DNA from: Vibrio sp. 14G-20
Lineage (GTDB): Bacteria; Pseudomonadota; Gammaproteobacteria; Enterobacterales; Vibrionaceae
DNA length: 64,000 bases
Assembly (NCBI RefSeq): GCF_026241515.1
Contig: NZ_JAPHPW010000008.1
Location: 164,326 to 228,325, forward strand
Direction of reading: 5' to 3'
Position 1 is the first letter of the stretch; the number at the start of each line of letters is the position of its first letter. A model generated the notes under the pieces. That model was given only the letters and a program-made list of their open reading frames with translations, searched no databases and was not told the origin of the DNA. Made by a program: the position numbers and the translations under genes. This document shows, piece by piece, positions 45,821-54,185 of the stretch.

Positions 45821-46847
45821 TATTCATTCCTTGAAGAACTAACGAGATCAAATATTGTGTGGATATTTTGTTCATGTGTGGAGGCATTTTTTTTACTTTG
45901 AGTAGTAGTTCATCATACAACTCATAAACACAGTCGCTCTTAGATGACCTAACAATCTTTATAACTGCTTCAGAAAGCTGCCAAAATTTCTTCGACGTAC
46001 CTTTATCAAATAATGTTCGACTAAGATTAGAGTTACAATCCAGTATCGTATCTTTTAATGAATCTCTATCTTTTGCTAATCCCTCTTCATTTACAACAGT
46101 CATAAAAGCAAAGGGGATACCGTTTCCTTTAAAGATATCTGTTACTCCTATTATTCGGCTGATAATAAGGGAATTTATTTGCGATTTAGTTATGTATCTC
46201 TCTAGTCTTAGAACTTCATTAGGCGTTGAGATAGTCTCATTTTCTATCTCTGAGTTCTTCAAAGCTGATTGCTTGTCTCTTATTTCGTTGAAAATGTTTC
46301 CATAGGTTAAATCGCTTATCGTAGACTTTGATTTGAAACTCGATAGTTCTTTAATGTAATGGCAACAAGGGTGGTCGTCATTGAAGAAAGTTACTTCGTC
46401 TAAGAACTGTATCAGTTTTATTTCATCAACGTTTTTGTGATTCTTAATGATGACTTCCCGTAGCTTTTTCTCGATACGTTCTTGTGTTTTCTTTTGGATA
46501 TTAGAGTAATCAAACGAACGTAAACTGGAGTCATGCACATAGCTTGGTTTTAATGGCTGGCTAAAAAGAACGTAGTCATGGAATTTAAAATTTGAAATGT
46601 AATTATCGAATAATGTGTATAGGCTTTGGCCTATGAGTGAAGGCGAAAATGTAGAGTAATTTTTACTTTGAACATCGAGCATCAATGTGAAATTGTCGTC
46701 TACTCCAGTCACATCATTAAAACAATCGACAACAACAATCTCGACTCTCTCACTGTCTGGGTGCATCCCCATTAGATAGAGCATCGACTTTGTTTCGTAA
46801 TCAGATGACTTTTTGTTTGTAATTTCTGTGTTCTTAAATGTATACAC
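45810..46847 (-). CDS. Putative PD-(D/E)XK nuclease of the defence pair (Cap4/DUF4297-like pattern)
   Basis: A 345-residue protein, first gene of the pair. Its N-terminal part has the pattern expected of Cap4/DUF4297-type nucleases: YETKSMLYLMG helix, VEIVVVDCFNDVTGVDDNF, then LMLDVQSKNY, where D...QxK resembles the D-x(n)-(E/Q)xK metal site. The remainder (about 120-345) is helical, with no recognised motif, and might sense the trigger. The start is GTG (46845-46847), supported by GGAG nine bases upstream. Composition is clearly more AT-rich than the flanking pheT and hydrolase genes, suggesting transfer. The nuclease call is by motif reading only. Confidence 0.6.
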   Translation of the reverse strand: MYTFKNTEITNKKSSDYETKSMLYLMGMHPDSERVEIVVVDCFNDVTGVDDNFTLMLDVQSKNYSTFSPSLIGQSLYTLFDNYISNFKFHDYVLFSQPLKPSYVHDSSLRSFDYSNIQKKTQERIEKKLREVIIKNHKNVDEIKLIQFLDEVTFFNDDHPCCHYIKELSSFKSKSTISDLTYGNIFNEIRDKQSALKNSEIENETISTPNEVLRLERYITKSQINSLIISRIIGVTDIFKGNGIPFAFMTVVNEEGLAKDRDSLKDTILDCNSNLSRTLFDKGTSKKFWQLSEAVIKIVRSSKSDCVYELYDELLLKVKKMPPHMNKISTQYLISLVLQGMNNDF

Positions 46848-47159
46848 AGTTGCGACTCCATTGTTTAAAATAAACTCAGGTTATCTACCGTAGGAAACGT
46901 CCCAAGCCATATGCGCACGTCACAATATCAGTAGTTTGCTTTTTTAATCAATAACATAATCTTTGGTTATTGTGTTTATTTGATTTATCTCAAGAAGTTG
47001 TAATTCAACATACTCGCTATTGGTACATCACTTGTGAGGTAAACGGTATTCTGCCTTTTTATATTCTCTTGACCCGTCTACAACTTCACACTTTATAGTG
47101 ACTATATTGATTGAGAGGGGCGCTTTCTGTGTTCCCTCCAAGGTAAGTAGAGAGACACT
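46848..47159. promoter_or_regulatory. Divergent promoter region between defence pair and hydrolase
   Basis: To the right, TTGACC (47069-47074), 17 bp, TTTATA (47092-47097) is a good promoter for the hydrolase gene. To the left, on the minus strand, TTGATT with an 18-bp spacer to TATTGT is a weak candidate for the nuclease operon. Upstream of the latter is an inverted repeat CAATAAC/GTTATTG (46949-46955 and 46966-46972) that might be an operator. Confidence 0.45.
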
Positions 47160-48032
47160 ATGAAACGCTTAATTTTAAATATCACACTCTTGGTATTCAT
47201 GGCACTTGGTAGCATGAGTGCCATGGCTCATGACTCAACGGTTAAGTACGGTATTGGAATATCTCACGATGGTGAGCAAATAGCGTATGGCAAAAGTGGA
47301 AGTGGGGAGACGGCGCTGATCTTCATTCACGGTTGGAGCTTAGACAGCAGGCTTTGGCAAAACCAAGTGAGCGAGTTTTCAAAGCAGTACCAAGTAATTA
47401 CCATGGACTTAGCGGGGCACGGTAACTCATCGTTTAATCGCGAAGAGTACACCATGGTTGCGTTCGCTGAAGACATCAGAGCGGTAATCGAGAAAGAGCA
47501 ACTCGAATCCGTCATCTTAGTCGGCCATTCCATGGCGGGTGGCGTAATTGCAAAAGCCGCTAAATTGATGCCGAAAAGAGTGAAGGGCATTATTGGTGTC
47601 GACACATCGCAAAACGTCGCACTTGCGGTTTCACAAAGTGACCTAGATGCAATGACTAAACCGTTTGAAGCAGACTTCCAAGCGGGCATTACTATGTTCG
47701 TGAAAGACTCGCTACCAAAAGACGTAGACGCGGATTTACTTTACCGGGTAACGCAAGACATGGCATCAGCACCGCCAGCTATCGCAATAAACCAGTTCAG
47801 CCATTATCTAGGCCAATACGTGACAGGCGAAGCACACCGCGTGTATGAGAACGTGAATGTGCCAGTAATATTGGTTAACGCTCGCCTATGGCCAACCGAT
47901 TCAGAAGCGAACAAGAAACACATCAAGGATTACAGCATTTACTACATTGAAGATTCAGGCCACTTCCCAATGCTAGAGCAACCACAGCAGTTCAATACAA
48001 CGTTGATGAAAGCGGTTAAGTCAGTGAAGTAG
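47160..48032 (+). CDS. Exported alpha/beta-fold hydrolase
   Basis: A 290-residue protein with a signal peptide (ITLLVFMALGSMSAMA, then HDSTV) and an alpha/beta-hydrolase domain: oxyanion-hole HGWSLDSRLW (about residues 57-66), nucleophile elbow GHSMAGG (Ser at about 124), and the catalytic His in EDSGHFPMLEQP (about 273). The acid is probably the Asp in the LWPTDSEA region. It is a lipase/esterase-like enzyme in the periplasm; the substrate is unknown. It has its own promoter and a hairpin of the AAGGCCT family behind it. Confidence 0.82.
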   Translation: MKRLILNITLLVFMALGSMSAMAHDSTVKYGIGISHDGEQIAYGKSGSGETALIFIHGWSLDSRLWQNQVSEFSKQYQVITMDLAGHGNSSFNREEYTMVAFAEDIRAVIEKEQLESVILVGHSMAGGVIAKAAKLMPKRVKGIIGVDTSQNVALAVSQSDLDAMTKPFEADFQAGITMFVKDSLPKDVDADLLYRVTQDMASAPPAIAINQFSHYLGQYVTGEAHRVYENVNVPVILVNARLWPTDSEANKKHIKDYSIYYIEDSGHFPMLEQPQQFNTTLMKAVKSVK

Positions 48033-48079
48033 GGCGCTGTAGCTGTTAAAGGATGGATGTTCATTCTATAGATAAAACT

Positions 48080-48108
48080 AAGGCCTAGCGTGTGTGAGGC
48101 CTTTTTGT
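48080..48108 (+). terminator. Terminator of the exported hydrolase, copy 2 of the hairpin family
   Basis: AAGGCCT (48080-48086) / AGGCCTT (48097-48103), loop with mismatches, then TTTG; preceded by GATAAAACT as in other copies. Confidence 0.75.
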
Positions 48109-48222
48109 TCGTTGGAGATTTTGCTAGATACATTCATTTCAATTTGCGAGTCATACCCGCGTCTTTCACTCGTTTATGGTCCTTAAACGACAGCCTCATA
48201 GTTATATAAATGCTCTATCAAC

Positions 48223-48283
48223 CACCCCTAGATATGTAATCAGCACCACTGTTATTAGCAAGGGCTGACCGAATCTAGGGGTG
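48223..48283. repeat. 11-bp inverted repeat with 39-nt loop
   Basis: CACCCCTAGAT (48223-48233) and its exact reverse complement ATCTAGGGGTG (48273-48283), just upstream of the next hydrolase gene. CTTTCTAC follows. Could be a leader hairpin, an sRNA end, or a protein-binding site. Confidence 0.5.
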
Positions 48284-48329
48284 CTTTCTACTGATAATCA
48301 CTTTAACTATGTGTTTAGGACGTCCTGTT

Positions 48330-49256
48330 ATGGCTAAGAAAACAATATTCATTCATGGTCGCGCTCAAAAGCCCGATAAAGCTCCCCTTCAAGCACTCTG
48401 GTACGAGGCTATAGAACATGGCTTGCAGCGAGATTGTGGATACTCAAGTTCATTACAAGCTTTTAAAGATGTCGATAAACGGTTTGTCTATTACGGTGAA
48501 CTATCGAACACATTGTTAGAGAAACCAACGGAAGACCCTGCAAGTCGACAACAAGCGCTGTCTGAACTCAAAAAGTACAAGACAAGCCAGTTCAATAAAA
48601 CAACGTATAACAAGGTATCTAAAATTGGTTTTCTAAAAGAGGCGCTAGCAGATACCTTTTCATCGCTATTTGGCAAGCTGAGTATGGCTGAGACACTCAT
48701 AACGAAGGTCGCGCCGGACATGGCGCATTATTGGTATGAAGATACCTATTTTGGCAGCGATGTCAGGCATAGGCTAATGGTTGAACTGAAGGAAGCGCTT
48801 GATAATCAGGATGATGTGATGATTGTATCGCACAGTCTTGGGTCGATGATCAGTTATGACGTGTTATGGAAGTTGTCTCATTACGGAGAGTATAGACACG
48901 ACTATGGAGCAGATAAGAAGGTCAACTTATTGCTAACGCTCGGGTCACCGTTAGGAGATGAAAACGTAAAAGACAGGCTAAAAGGGAGCCGTTTAAAAGA
49001 TGAGAAGAAGTATCCTTTAAACATTCAGCAATGGATAAACATATCGGCAGAAGATGATTTTATTTCTCATGACAGCAAAATTAGAAATGACTTTAAAGAT
49101 ATGCTCAAACTTGGTCTGATACCCGGCGGAATGAAAGATATCAACCCAGTCTATAACCTTAATATTCGCAACGGAAAAAGCAATCCGCATGCTTCCATCG
49201 GTTATCTGATTAATCCTAAATTCATCAAAGTACTGGATGAATGGCTCTCTAGTTGA
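48330..49256 (+). CDS. Cytoplasmic alpha/beta-hydrolase-fold protein (serine hydrolase)
   Basis: A 308-residue protein without signal peptide. The N-terminus MAKKTIFIHGRAQKPDKAPL has the HG oxyanion motif, and VMIVSHSLGSMISYDVLW supplies the nucleophile elbow (Ser in SHSLGS, about residue 170). A C-terminal NPHASIGYL may carry the His. Asp in NISAEDDFISHD is a possible acid. AGGA lies eight bases before the ATG at 48330; the frame extends 7 codons further up. Such proteins are lipase-like; no target known. It is followed by copy 3 of the hairpin family. Confidence 0.7.
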   Translation: MAKKTIFIHGRAQKPDKAPLQALWYEAIEHGLQRDCGYSSSLQAFKDVDKRFVYYGELSNTLLEKPTEDPASRQQALSELKKYKTSQFNKTTYNKVSKIGFLKEALADTFSSLFGKLSMAETLITKVAPDMAHYWYEDTYFGSDVRHRLMVELKEALDNQDDVMIVSHSLGSMISYDVLWKLSHYGEYRHDYGADKKVNLLLTLGSPLGDENVKDRLKGSRLKDEKKYPLNIQQWINISAEDDFISHDSKIRNDFKDMLKLGLIPGGMKDINPVYNLNIRNGKSNPHASIGYLINPKFIKVLDEWLSS

Positions 49257-49313
49257 TGTGGTTTACCATCGTAAATCGCTTCGCTGCTCGTTCGTTGGAA
49301 CGCAGATAAAACT

Positions 49314-49341
49314 AAGGCCTCGCGCGTGCGAGGCCTTTTGT
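49314..49341 (+). terminator. Terminator, copy 3 of the hairpin family
   Basis: AAGGCCTCGC (49314-49323) / GCGAGGCCTT (49328-49337), then TTG; preceded by GATAAAACT. Confidence 0.85.
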
Positions 49342-49379
49342 GTTTGCGCTGACGAGGCAACTGACTTGGACAATATTAA

Positions 49380-49760
49380 CTACTCTGTGTAGATCGCTAT
49401 TCCATTAACTGTCTGTTCTGAAACAGGGATTAAGTACTGGTAGTCTGTGCCGACACCTCCCAATACTACAGAGTTGTTGCTTCCTGTCGCTTGAAGTAAG
49501 ACCCCATTAGCTCCTAATTTAGCCGCCTGATTTTTTAACTCTTCGATTGCATAGTCGATGGAGCCTTGTTTAGTCATACCTGCATCACTAGATGCATCAA
49601 CCAAAGCTATTTTTTCATAGTTCTCAGGCGCTTCGAGATAAAGTGTTACTTCTAGAGGTGTAATTGGGTCTCTGGCTTCACCAACTAATATTGCTGAACC
49701 AGATGCACAGCCAACTAAAAATAGCGTGATAGAAAGAGCTAAGGTTTTAAAGATATTCAT
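49380..49760 (-). CDS. Small lipoprotein with YbjQ/YdgH-like C-terminal pattern, unknown function
   Basis: A 126-residue lipoprotein: signal peptide TLALSITLFLVGC with lipobox LVGC (Cys18), then a domain PEVTLYLEAPENYEKIALVDAS...AIEELKNQAAKLGANGVLLQATG. The KNQAAKLGANGVLL stretch is the kind seen in small envelope proteins that bind or sense stress ligands. The start at 49760 puts the signal peptide at the N-terminus; the frame extends 18 codons further. It has no clear Shine-Dalgarno. It converges on the preceding hydrolase. Confidence 0.68.
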   Translation of the reverse strand: MNIFKTLALSITLFLVGCASGSAILVGEARDPITPLEVTLYLEAPENYEKIALVDASSDAGMTKQGSIDYAIEELKNQAAKLGANGVLLQATGSNNSVVLGGVGTDYQYLIPVSEQTVNGIAIYTE

Positions 49761-49814
49761 TGGTATTAGGTCTGTTTCTGGAATTAGGAGCGGAGTATAG
49801 CGAAATAAGACCAC

Positions 49815-50255
49815 CCGTTAATTATGGGTATTGTAACAAGTTACGTTATTGCTTGTGAATCAGATGTATATGAGACTTGACCGACAATCCCCTCCTAGCC
49901 TCCCCTTGGTTTACATCTCCAATCTCTTGTTGGTAACGAAAAAGGGGAGGAACTGAATACCGATCGTGACAAGTGCAGCTATATGTTCAGCGCCAAAGAA
50001 TGTTCTCCCCTCGGTCGTATATCTGAAGAGATCGTTTAACTGCATTTGAGGGGGGTGTTGTATGCTTCACACAAACCAAGCACCTAACATACGAAATATT
50101 TATATCTTCATAATTAAATATACAACAGGTGTCACACTTGTATGTAAATGACTAATCTAACCTGTAATGACCTCTTTACTGATAAAAATAACTTTAACAG
50201 CACCTTTCATCATGTGGGGAGGCTTTAAACTCAACGTCAGATAAAGAGATTTCTT
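49815..50255. other. 440-bp non-coding gap between two lipoprotein genes
   Basis: Contains CCTCCCCTT (49899-49907) and its inverted copy AAGGGGAGG (49942-49950), a second C-rich patch TCTCCCCTC (near 50005) and GAGGGGGG (near 50051), so alternative pairings are possible. No ORF with a ribosome-binding site. The rest shows nothing clear apart from A/T-rich promoter-like sequence near 50100-50220. Confidence 0.4.
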
Positions 50256-51104
50256 ATGTATAAGTATCTAACACTAGTCGTTTTATTACTCGCTGGATGT
50301 GTGTCTACAAACGAAGTTGCAGACAAATCTTGGTGCCAACCTTACAACGACCAACTTACTGAAGTTTTTAGCAACGAACTTACGTTAGGCGCGAGAGCCC
50401 TAGATACCGTTATCGGGTGTGCTCCAAGGCCTTTACCTAAATTTGTACAAGGAGACGTGCTAACTAACTCAACACTTATGTCCGATTTTCAAGTGAAACA
50501 AGTCACTGATATTAAAGAAGTGTACGCAAACACCAAACCTAATGCGGACGATATCATCAACTTTGTTATTTCACCGCAAGCGAAACAATTAGCATTGAGC
50601 AGGGCATTGCGCCTCAATGAGCTTTCATACTCAATTATTGCGCAATCGCAGAAAGACAAATCTGAACTAATAAAAAACAATACCTTTGAATTACTTAATG
50701 AATTTACGCAAGGTAATATTGATAAGCTCAACAAGGCCATAAAAGAAACCAGTTACGATAGGTATCAGAAACAGGTGCATCGTATTCAGCGTGATTACTA
50801 TGACATCTTGTATCAAATTACTCTCGGTGGGGCTGATAAGGATGGACGACAGTCAATAGCATACGACCCGAAAGATATCGCAAAGCTACTCACTAAGACT
50901 GTTAAGATCTATGCTGATCAGCAAGCTATTAGGTCAAACTTTTTGTTGATGCGCGATCAGTATTTCGCGACTATCAACAGTAATTCAATTCCATCTTTTG
51001 AGCAGATGTGGGTGAACCAGATAAGAGACATCAAAGAACAATGTAAGTTAACTGCAAAAGGGCTTGGTCTAGATAAAACCAAGTGCGATGTTATGCAGAA
51101 GTAA
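50256..51104 (+). CDS. Predicted outer-membrane or periplasmic lipoprotein, unknown function
   Basis: A 282-residue lipoprotein: signal peptide YLTLVVLLLAGC with lipobox LLAGC (Cys15). The mature part is mainly helical with many Lys and Gln (QVTDIKEVYANTKPNADDIINF, ELIKNNTFELLNEFTQGNIDKLNKAIKETSYD). Two further Cys pairs (SWCQPYN/IGCAPRP and EQCKLTAK/TKCDVMQ) could form disulfides. No family recognised. It is followed by copy 4 of the hairpin family. Confidence 0.7.
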   Translation: MYKYLTLVVLLLAGCVSTNEVADKSWCQPYNDQLTEVFSNELTLGARALDTVIGCAPRPLPKFVQGDVLTNSTLMSDFQVKQVTDIKEVYANTKPNADDIINFVISPQAKQLALSRALRLNELSYSIIAQSQKDKSELIKNNTFELLNEFTQGNIDKLNKAIKETSYDRYQKQVHRIQRDYYDILYQITLGGADKDGRQSIAYDPKDIAKLLTKTVKIYADQQAIRSNFLLMRDQYFATINSNSIPSFEQMWVNQIRDIKEQCKLTAKGLGLDKTKCDVMQK

Positions 51105-51122
51105 ATATATCTCTAATGAACT

Positions 51123-51150
51123 AAGGCCTCGCGAGTGCGAGGCCTTTTTG
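51123..51150 (+). terminator. Terminator, copy 4 of the hairpin family
   Basis: AAGGCCTCGC (51123-51132) / GCGAGGCCTT (51137-51146), then TTTTG. Confidence 0.88.
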
Positions 51151-51181
51151 TGTTCCGACTAAAACTAAATATTAATCGAGC

Positions 51182-52690
51182 CTAACGAAAACTTGGGATA
51201 ATCGCCGGAATCCCCGGTAGAAGGCCAACCAACGCCATTACGCCACTTAGCACAATAAACATAATGCCAGGCAACACCCAACGGCTCATTTTACTCAGTT
51301 CACTACTACGTTCTTTACAACCGACTAAGCCTAAGTTATCCAACAGCATAGTAAGAGCCCAACCAAAGGCAGGGTTAACGAGCGCTGAAGAAAATACAAC
51401 AATCGCTGCCGATTGGGTGGTTTTCCCTTCACGCGTCATTTCCATTCCAGCTTCTAGCAATGGCACAAATACTCCAACAATCAGCGCAACACAAAGCACA
51501 GGTTGCCAGATAGCTAAATCCATCGGGTAGCCCCAAACTGCGGCGATGATACAGAACAGAGCCGTGAGCAACGCGCCAGCAGGAATAGGGCGTTTAGCAA
51601 TCGCCGCTGGTACGATATAAGTACCCCATGAAGACGTAAAGTTAGTACCGCCAAGTAGAGAACCGAACGTTTGACGAATTGAAGCCGTGGTCATGGTGTC
51701 GTCGATGTTCATATGTACTTTTTCGGTACGTTCTGGATAGCTGATCTTTTGGAATACTTGATGGCCTAAGAAATCTGGTGACCACATCGCTACGGCTAGA
51801 ATCGCAAATGGCAATACCACCATGAAGTGTTCAATCGTCGGTAGGCCAAGCATCCAACCAGTATCTTCGCCCCACCAATACATAGGGTTCATGTTAGGCA
51901 AGCCAGGCTCAGTGTGGAAAGCAAATGGCGCACCCATGGCAAATGCAATCGTACCACCCAGTAAGCAACTAAGAGGCACCGCTAACCAACGTTTACGGAA
52001 ATGTTCTAATAACGCGTACAAGATAATGGTGCAAAAGATCACCACAAAAGCGATGTGGCTCATGCCGATTCCTTCAGCCCAAGCGAACAGTTTCTTAACT
52101 TGAGAGGCGGTTCCAACAAAGCCAAGGTAGAGCAACAAGCCGCCACACACGCCTTTACTGGTCAGGTTTGCCAACATGCTGCCACCTTTACTGATGGCTA
52201 AGATGAGGCCAAAAGCGCCAATCAGCAACCCAAAGGCCATAGGGTGTCCGCCTGCTGCAACCACAATTGGAATTAAAGGGATGAGTGGGCCGTGTGTACC
52301 TGCGAGGTTCGCGGTCGGCAATAAAAAGCCAGAGAAGAGAATGATGAAAACAGAGGCGATGAGGAGTTCATAACGAACGTTTTCTAGAATGAAGTCTTCA
52401 TTTAATCCGAGAGCCCCAGCAAAGGTGGCTGCAATCGCGCCCACCATAACCACTTTACCAATGGTCGCCGCCATCGCTGGGATGGTGTCTTCTATCTCAA
52501 ATCGATAATCTTTAAACGGCAAATTTGGACGCCAGCGCTTAGGCGACATGATTTGCAATTCGTGTTCTAGATACTGTTCTCGGGAATCAAATTCCGATCT
52601 TGGTTTATGTTGTTGTTCATAGGTGAGTTCATCCTCATTGGCTTGAGGCTTCTCTGTTTGTATATGTGCGGACTCTAAAGTAGTGCTCAT
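51182..52690 (-). CDS. DUF3360-family membrane permease-like protein
   Basis: A 502-residue integral membrane protein with a 70-residue charged N-terminal cytoplasmic tail and about 11-12 helices (for example IGKVVMVGAIAATFAGAL, LLIASVFIILFSGFLLP, IAFVVIFCTIILYALLEHF, FMVVLPFAILAVAMW, ALLTALFCIIAAVWGYP). I recognise it as DUF3360, a family frequent in vibrios that resembles the xanthine/uracil or sulfate permease-type fold (LAGTHGPLIPLIPIVVAAGGHPMAFG). The substrate is not known. Divergent from the next gene. Confidence 0.8.
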   Translation of the reverse strand: MSTTLESAHIQTEKPQANEDELTYEQQHKPRSEFDSREQYLEHELQIMSPKRWRPNLPFKDYRFEIEDTIPAMAATIGKVVMVGAIAATFAGALGLNEDFILENVRYELLIASVFIILFSGFLLPTANLAGTHGPLIPLIPIVVAAGGHPMAFGLLIGAFGLILAISKGGSMLANLTSKGVCGGLLLYLGFVGTASQVKKLFAWAEGIGMSHIAFVVIFCTIILYALLEHFRKRWLAVPLSCLLGGTIAFAMGAPFAFHTEPGLPNMNPMYWWGEDTGWMLGLPTIEHFMVVLPFAILAVAMWSPDFLGHQVFQKISYPERTEKVHMNIDDTMTTASIRQTFGSLLGGTNFTSSWGTYIVPAAIAKRPIPAGALLTALFCIIAAVWGYPMDLAIWQPVLCVALIVGVFVPLLEAGMEMTREGKTTQSAAIVVFSSALVNPAFGWALTMLLDNLGLVGCKERSSELSKMSRWVLPGIMFIVLSGVMALVGLLPGIPAIIPSFR

Positions 52691-53256
52691 TTTGATTCCT
52701 TTCGTTCACACTCTAAGGCGTGTTATTCCAACAAACGTTATTGACTCACGCAGAAGCGCAAACAATGCGTCAACTTATCATTAAAAATTCATTAACATTT
52801 AGTTGTTAGTACCTTATACCAAACCAAAAAAAACAAATAGTCTCAGTCGGTTAGACATTAGTCGTAGAGCCAGCCGACGAGTATTAGACTCAGTAGATAG
52901 TATGTGTCTGTTTATTTGTAGGCGATGAGCTTTATTGGTAATAAATGAATATCTAACAAGAAATGCTTGGTGCTCAAGCGCCGGATAACGTCAATCGACG
53001 AGTGCTTTCTGGCGTTTGAAAGGTGTTTTGATGGTTGAAACTACCTTCAACGTTGTTCAGGCGTCTGAGCTCAAGGTATACGCTCGAAGATAATTTTTAC
53101 TACCCCAAAATGAAGATGTTCACCAGCTGCTTTAGGCCCTTTCAAGCTGAACCTTAAATCCTTCTGGAAGTAACGTTTCCGATTTAAACTTATTGATAAT
53201 AGTTCTCATTACGTTATGTTGTGGTCTCAAACACACTCATTGTTTCGGAGACCAAC
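52691..53256. other. 566-bp intergenic region with a possible Fur-like site
   Basis: No supported gene. At 53195-53213, GATAATAGTTCTCATTA matches a Fur box (GATAATGATAATCATTATC) at about 13 of 19 positions; it lies 44 bp before the next start. The DUF3360 promoter must be in the left part. A 26-codon minus-strand ORF (53131-53210) has no ribosome-binding site and is not called. Confidence 0.35.
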
Positions 53257-53811
53257 ATGGAACACTCGGATATTACTCAACTGCTTATTCCAAAGAGTGA
53301 TTGGGCATCGCCTGATCTCTTTCTCTATGAAGGCGAAGACAAACTTCGACTCAGCTTAGAGGGAGCAATTCAATACAGTGGGTTGAACAGCATTGGCGGC
53401 GTGGTTCTCGGCTTTAGAATTATCCAGTACGCCGTTAAATTAGCGGCGGGTGATCAGTCTTTGCAACGTGATGGCATTAGTATTTATACCGCTTTCCCTG
53501 GGCGTGGCGCTCAAGATGTCTTTGAATACACATGCCGTGCATTACGTGATAAACGCTATTGCTGTGATAGCACATTACACCATCCAGGCGCGCAAACTGG
53601 GCAGCGTGGTCAGTTCCTATTTACGATTCGCTTGAACGAACAATCGATGGTGATGACGCCAGCAAACGGGCTACCAAGACAAAGCTATTTTGAAGCCGAC
53701 CGACATTCGCAAGACAGCAGAGAAGCGGCATTGAAATGGCGAGATGAGAAAATCAACTTCGCCAATACACTTCTGAGCTTATCGCCAGAAGAGTGCTTAC
53801 GTGTGCTATAG
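53257..53811 (+). CDS. Conserved-looking hypothetical protein
   Basis: A 184-residue soluble protein (EDKLRLSLEGAIQYSGLNSIGGVVLGFRIIQYAVKLAAGDQSLQRDGISIYTAFPGRGAQDVFEYTCR...). No signal peptide or membrane helix. The LNSIGGVVLGFRIIQYA stretch followed by FPGRGAQDVFEY is faintly like FmdE-type proteins, but the metal-binding HGHxCPG motif is not present, so I do not assign it. The ATG at 53257 has GGAG seven bases upstream. A terminator follows at 53845. A Fur-like sequence upstream hints at iron control (weak). Confidence 0.6.
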   Translation: MEHSDITQLLIPKSDWASPDLFLYEGEDKLRLSLEGAIQYSGLNSIGGVVLGFRIIQYAVKLAAGDQSLQRDGISIYTAFPGRGAQDVFEYTCRALRDKRYCCDSTLHHPGAQTGQRGQFLFTIRLNEQSMVMTPANGLPRQSYFEADRHSQDSREAALKWRDEKINFANTLLSLSPEECLRVL

Positions 53812-53844
53812 CTCTCGAGTCTGGAACTAATAGAACGAACACAG

Positions 53845-53880
53845 AAAGGTCGCTCGCTTACAAGTGAGCGACTTTTTTTA
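53845..53880 (+). terminator. Terminator after the hypothetical gene
   Basis: AGTCGCTCAC-type stem: GTCGCTCGCTT pairs with AAGTGAGCGAC with one G-T pair, followed by seven T residues. Confidence 0.82.
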
Positions 53881-53951
53881 AATCAAGCGTTCGTGGAAAC
53901 CAGATTCCTAGTCGCGCTTAGGCTTGCTGGAATGACGCGCTTTTGTTTTTT

Positions 53952-53985
53952 GAGCTTAGAGCTTAGAGCTTAGAGCTTAGAGCTT
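53952..53985. repeat. 7-bp tandem repeat, five copies
   Basis: GAGCTTA repeated from 53952, the last copy being GAGCTT. It lies in the non-coding gap before the patatin gene. Confidence 0.9.
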
Positions 53986-54185
53986 CGGTTTTTTGGTATT
54001 GGGAGGAGGTAGCCTAGAGTATTTATATCTTTCACCCATGATATTAGACCGTCTCAATTTCATTTGCTGAAATACTCAGATGTACATATGGGACAGTTTT
54101 CAAAGCATTACGCTGCTTACGGTGACACGAAGTGATATGATTTTGCTGAAGAACTAAAGAACTAACGATTTAAAGGATGAGTACG

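Noticed and set aside
53131..53210. 26-codon minus-strand ORF
   Set aside because: No ribosome-binding site and no neighbouring context to support it.
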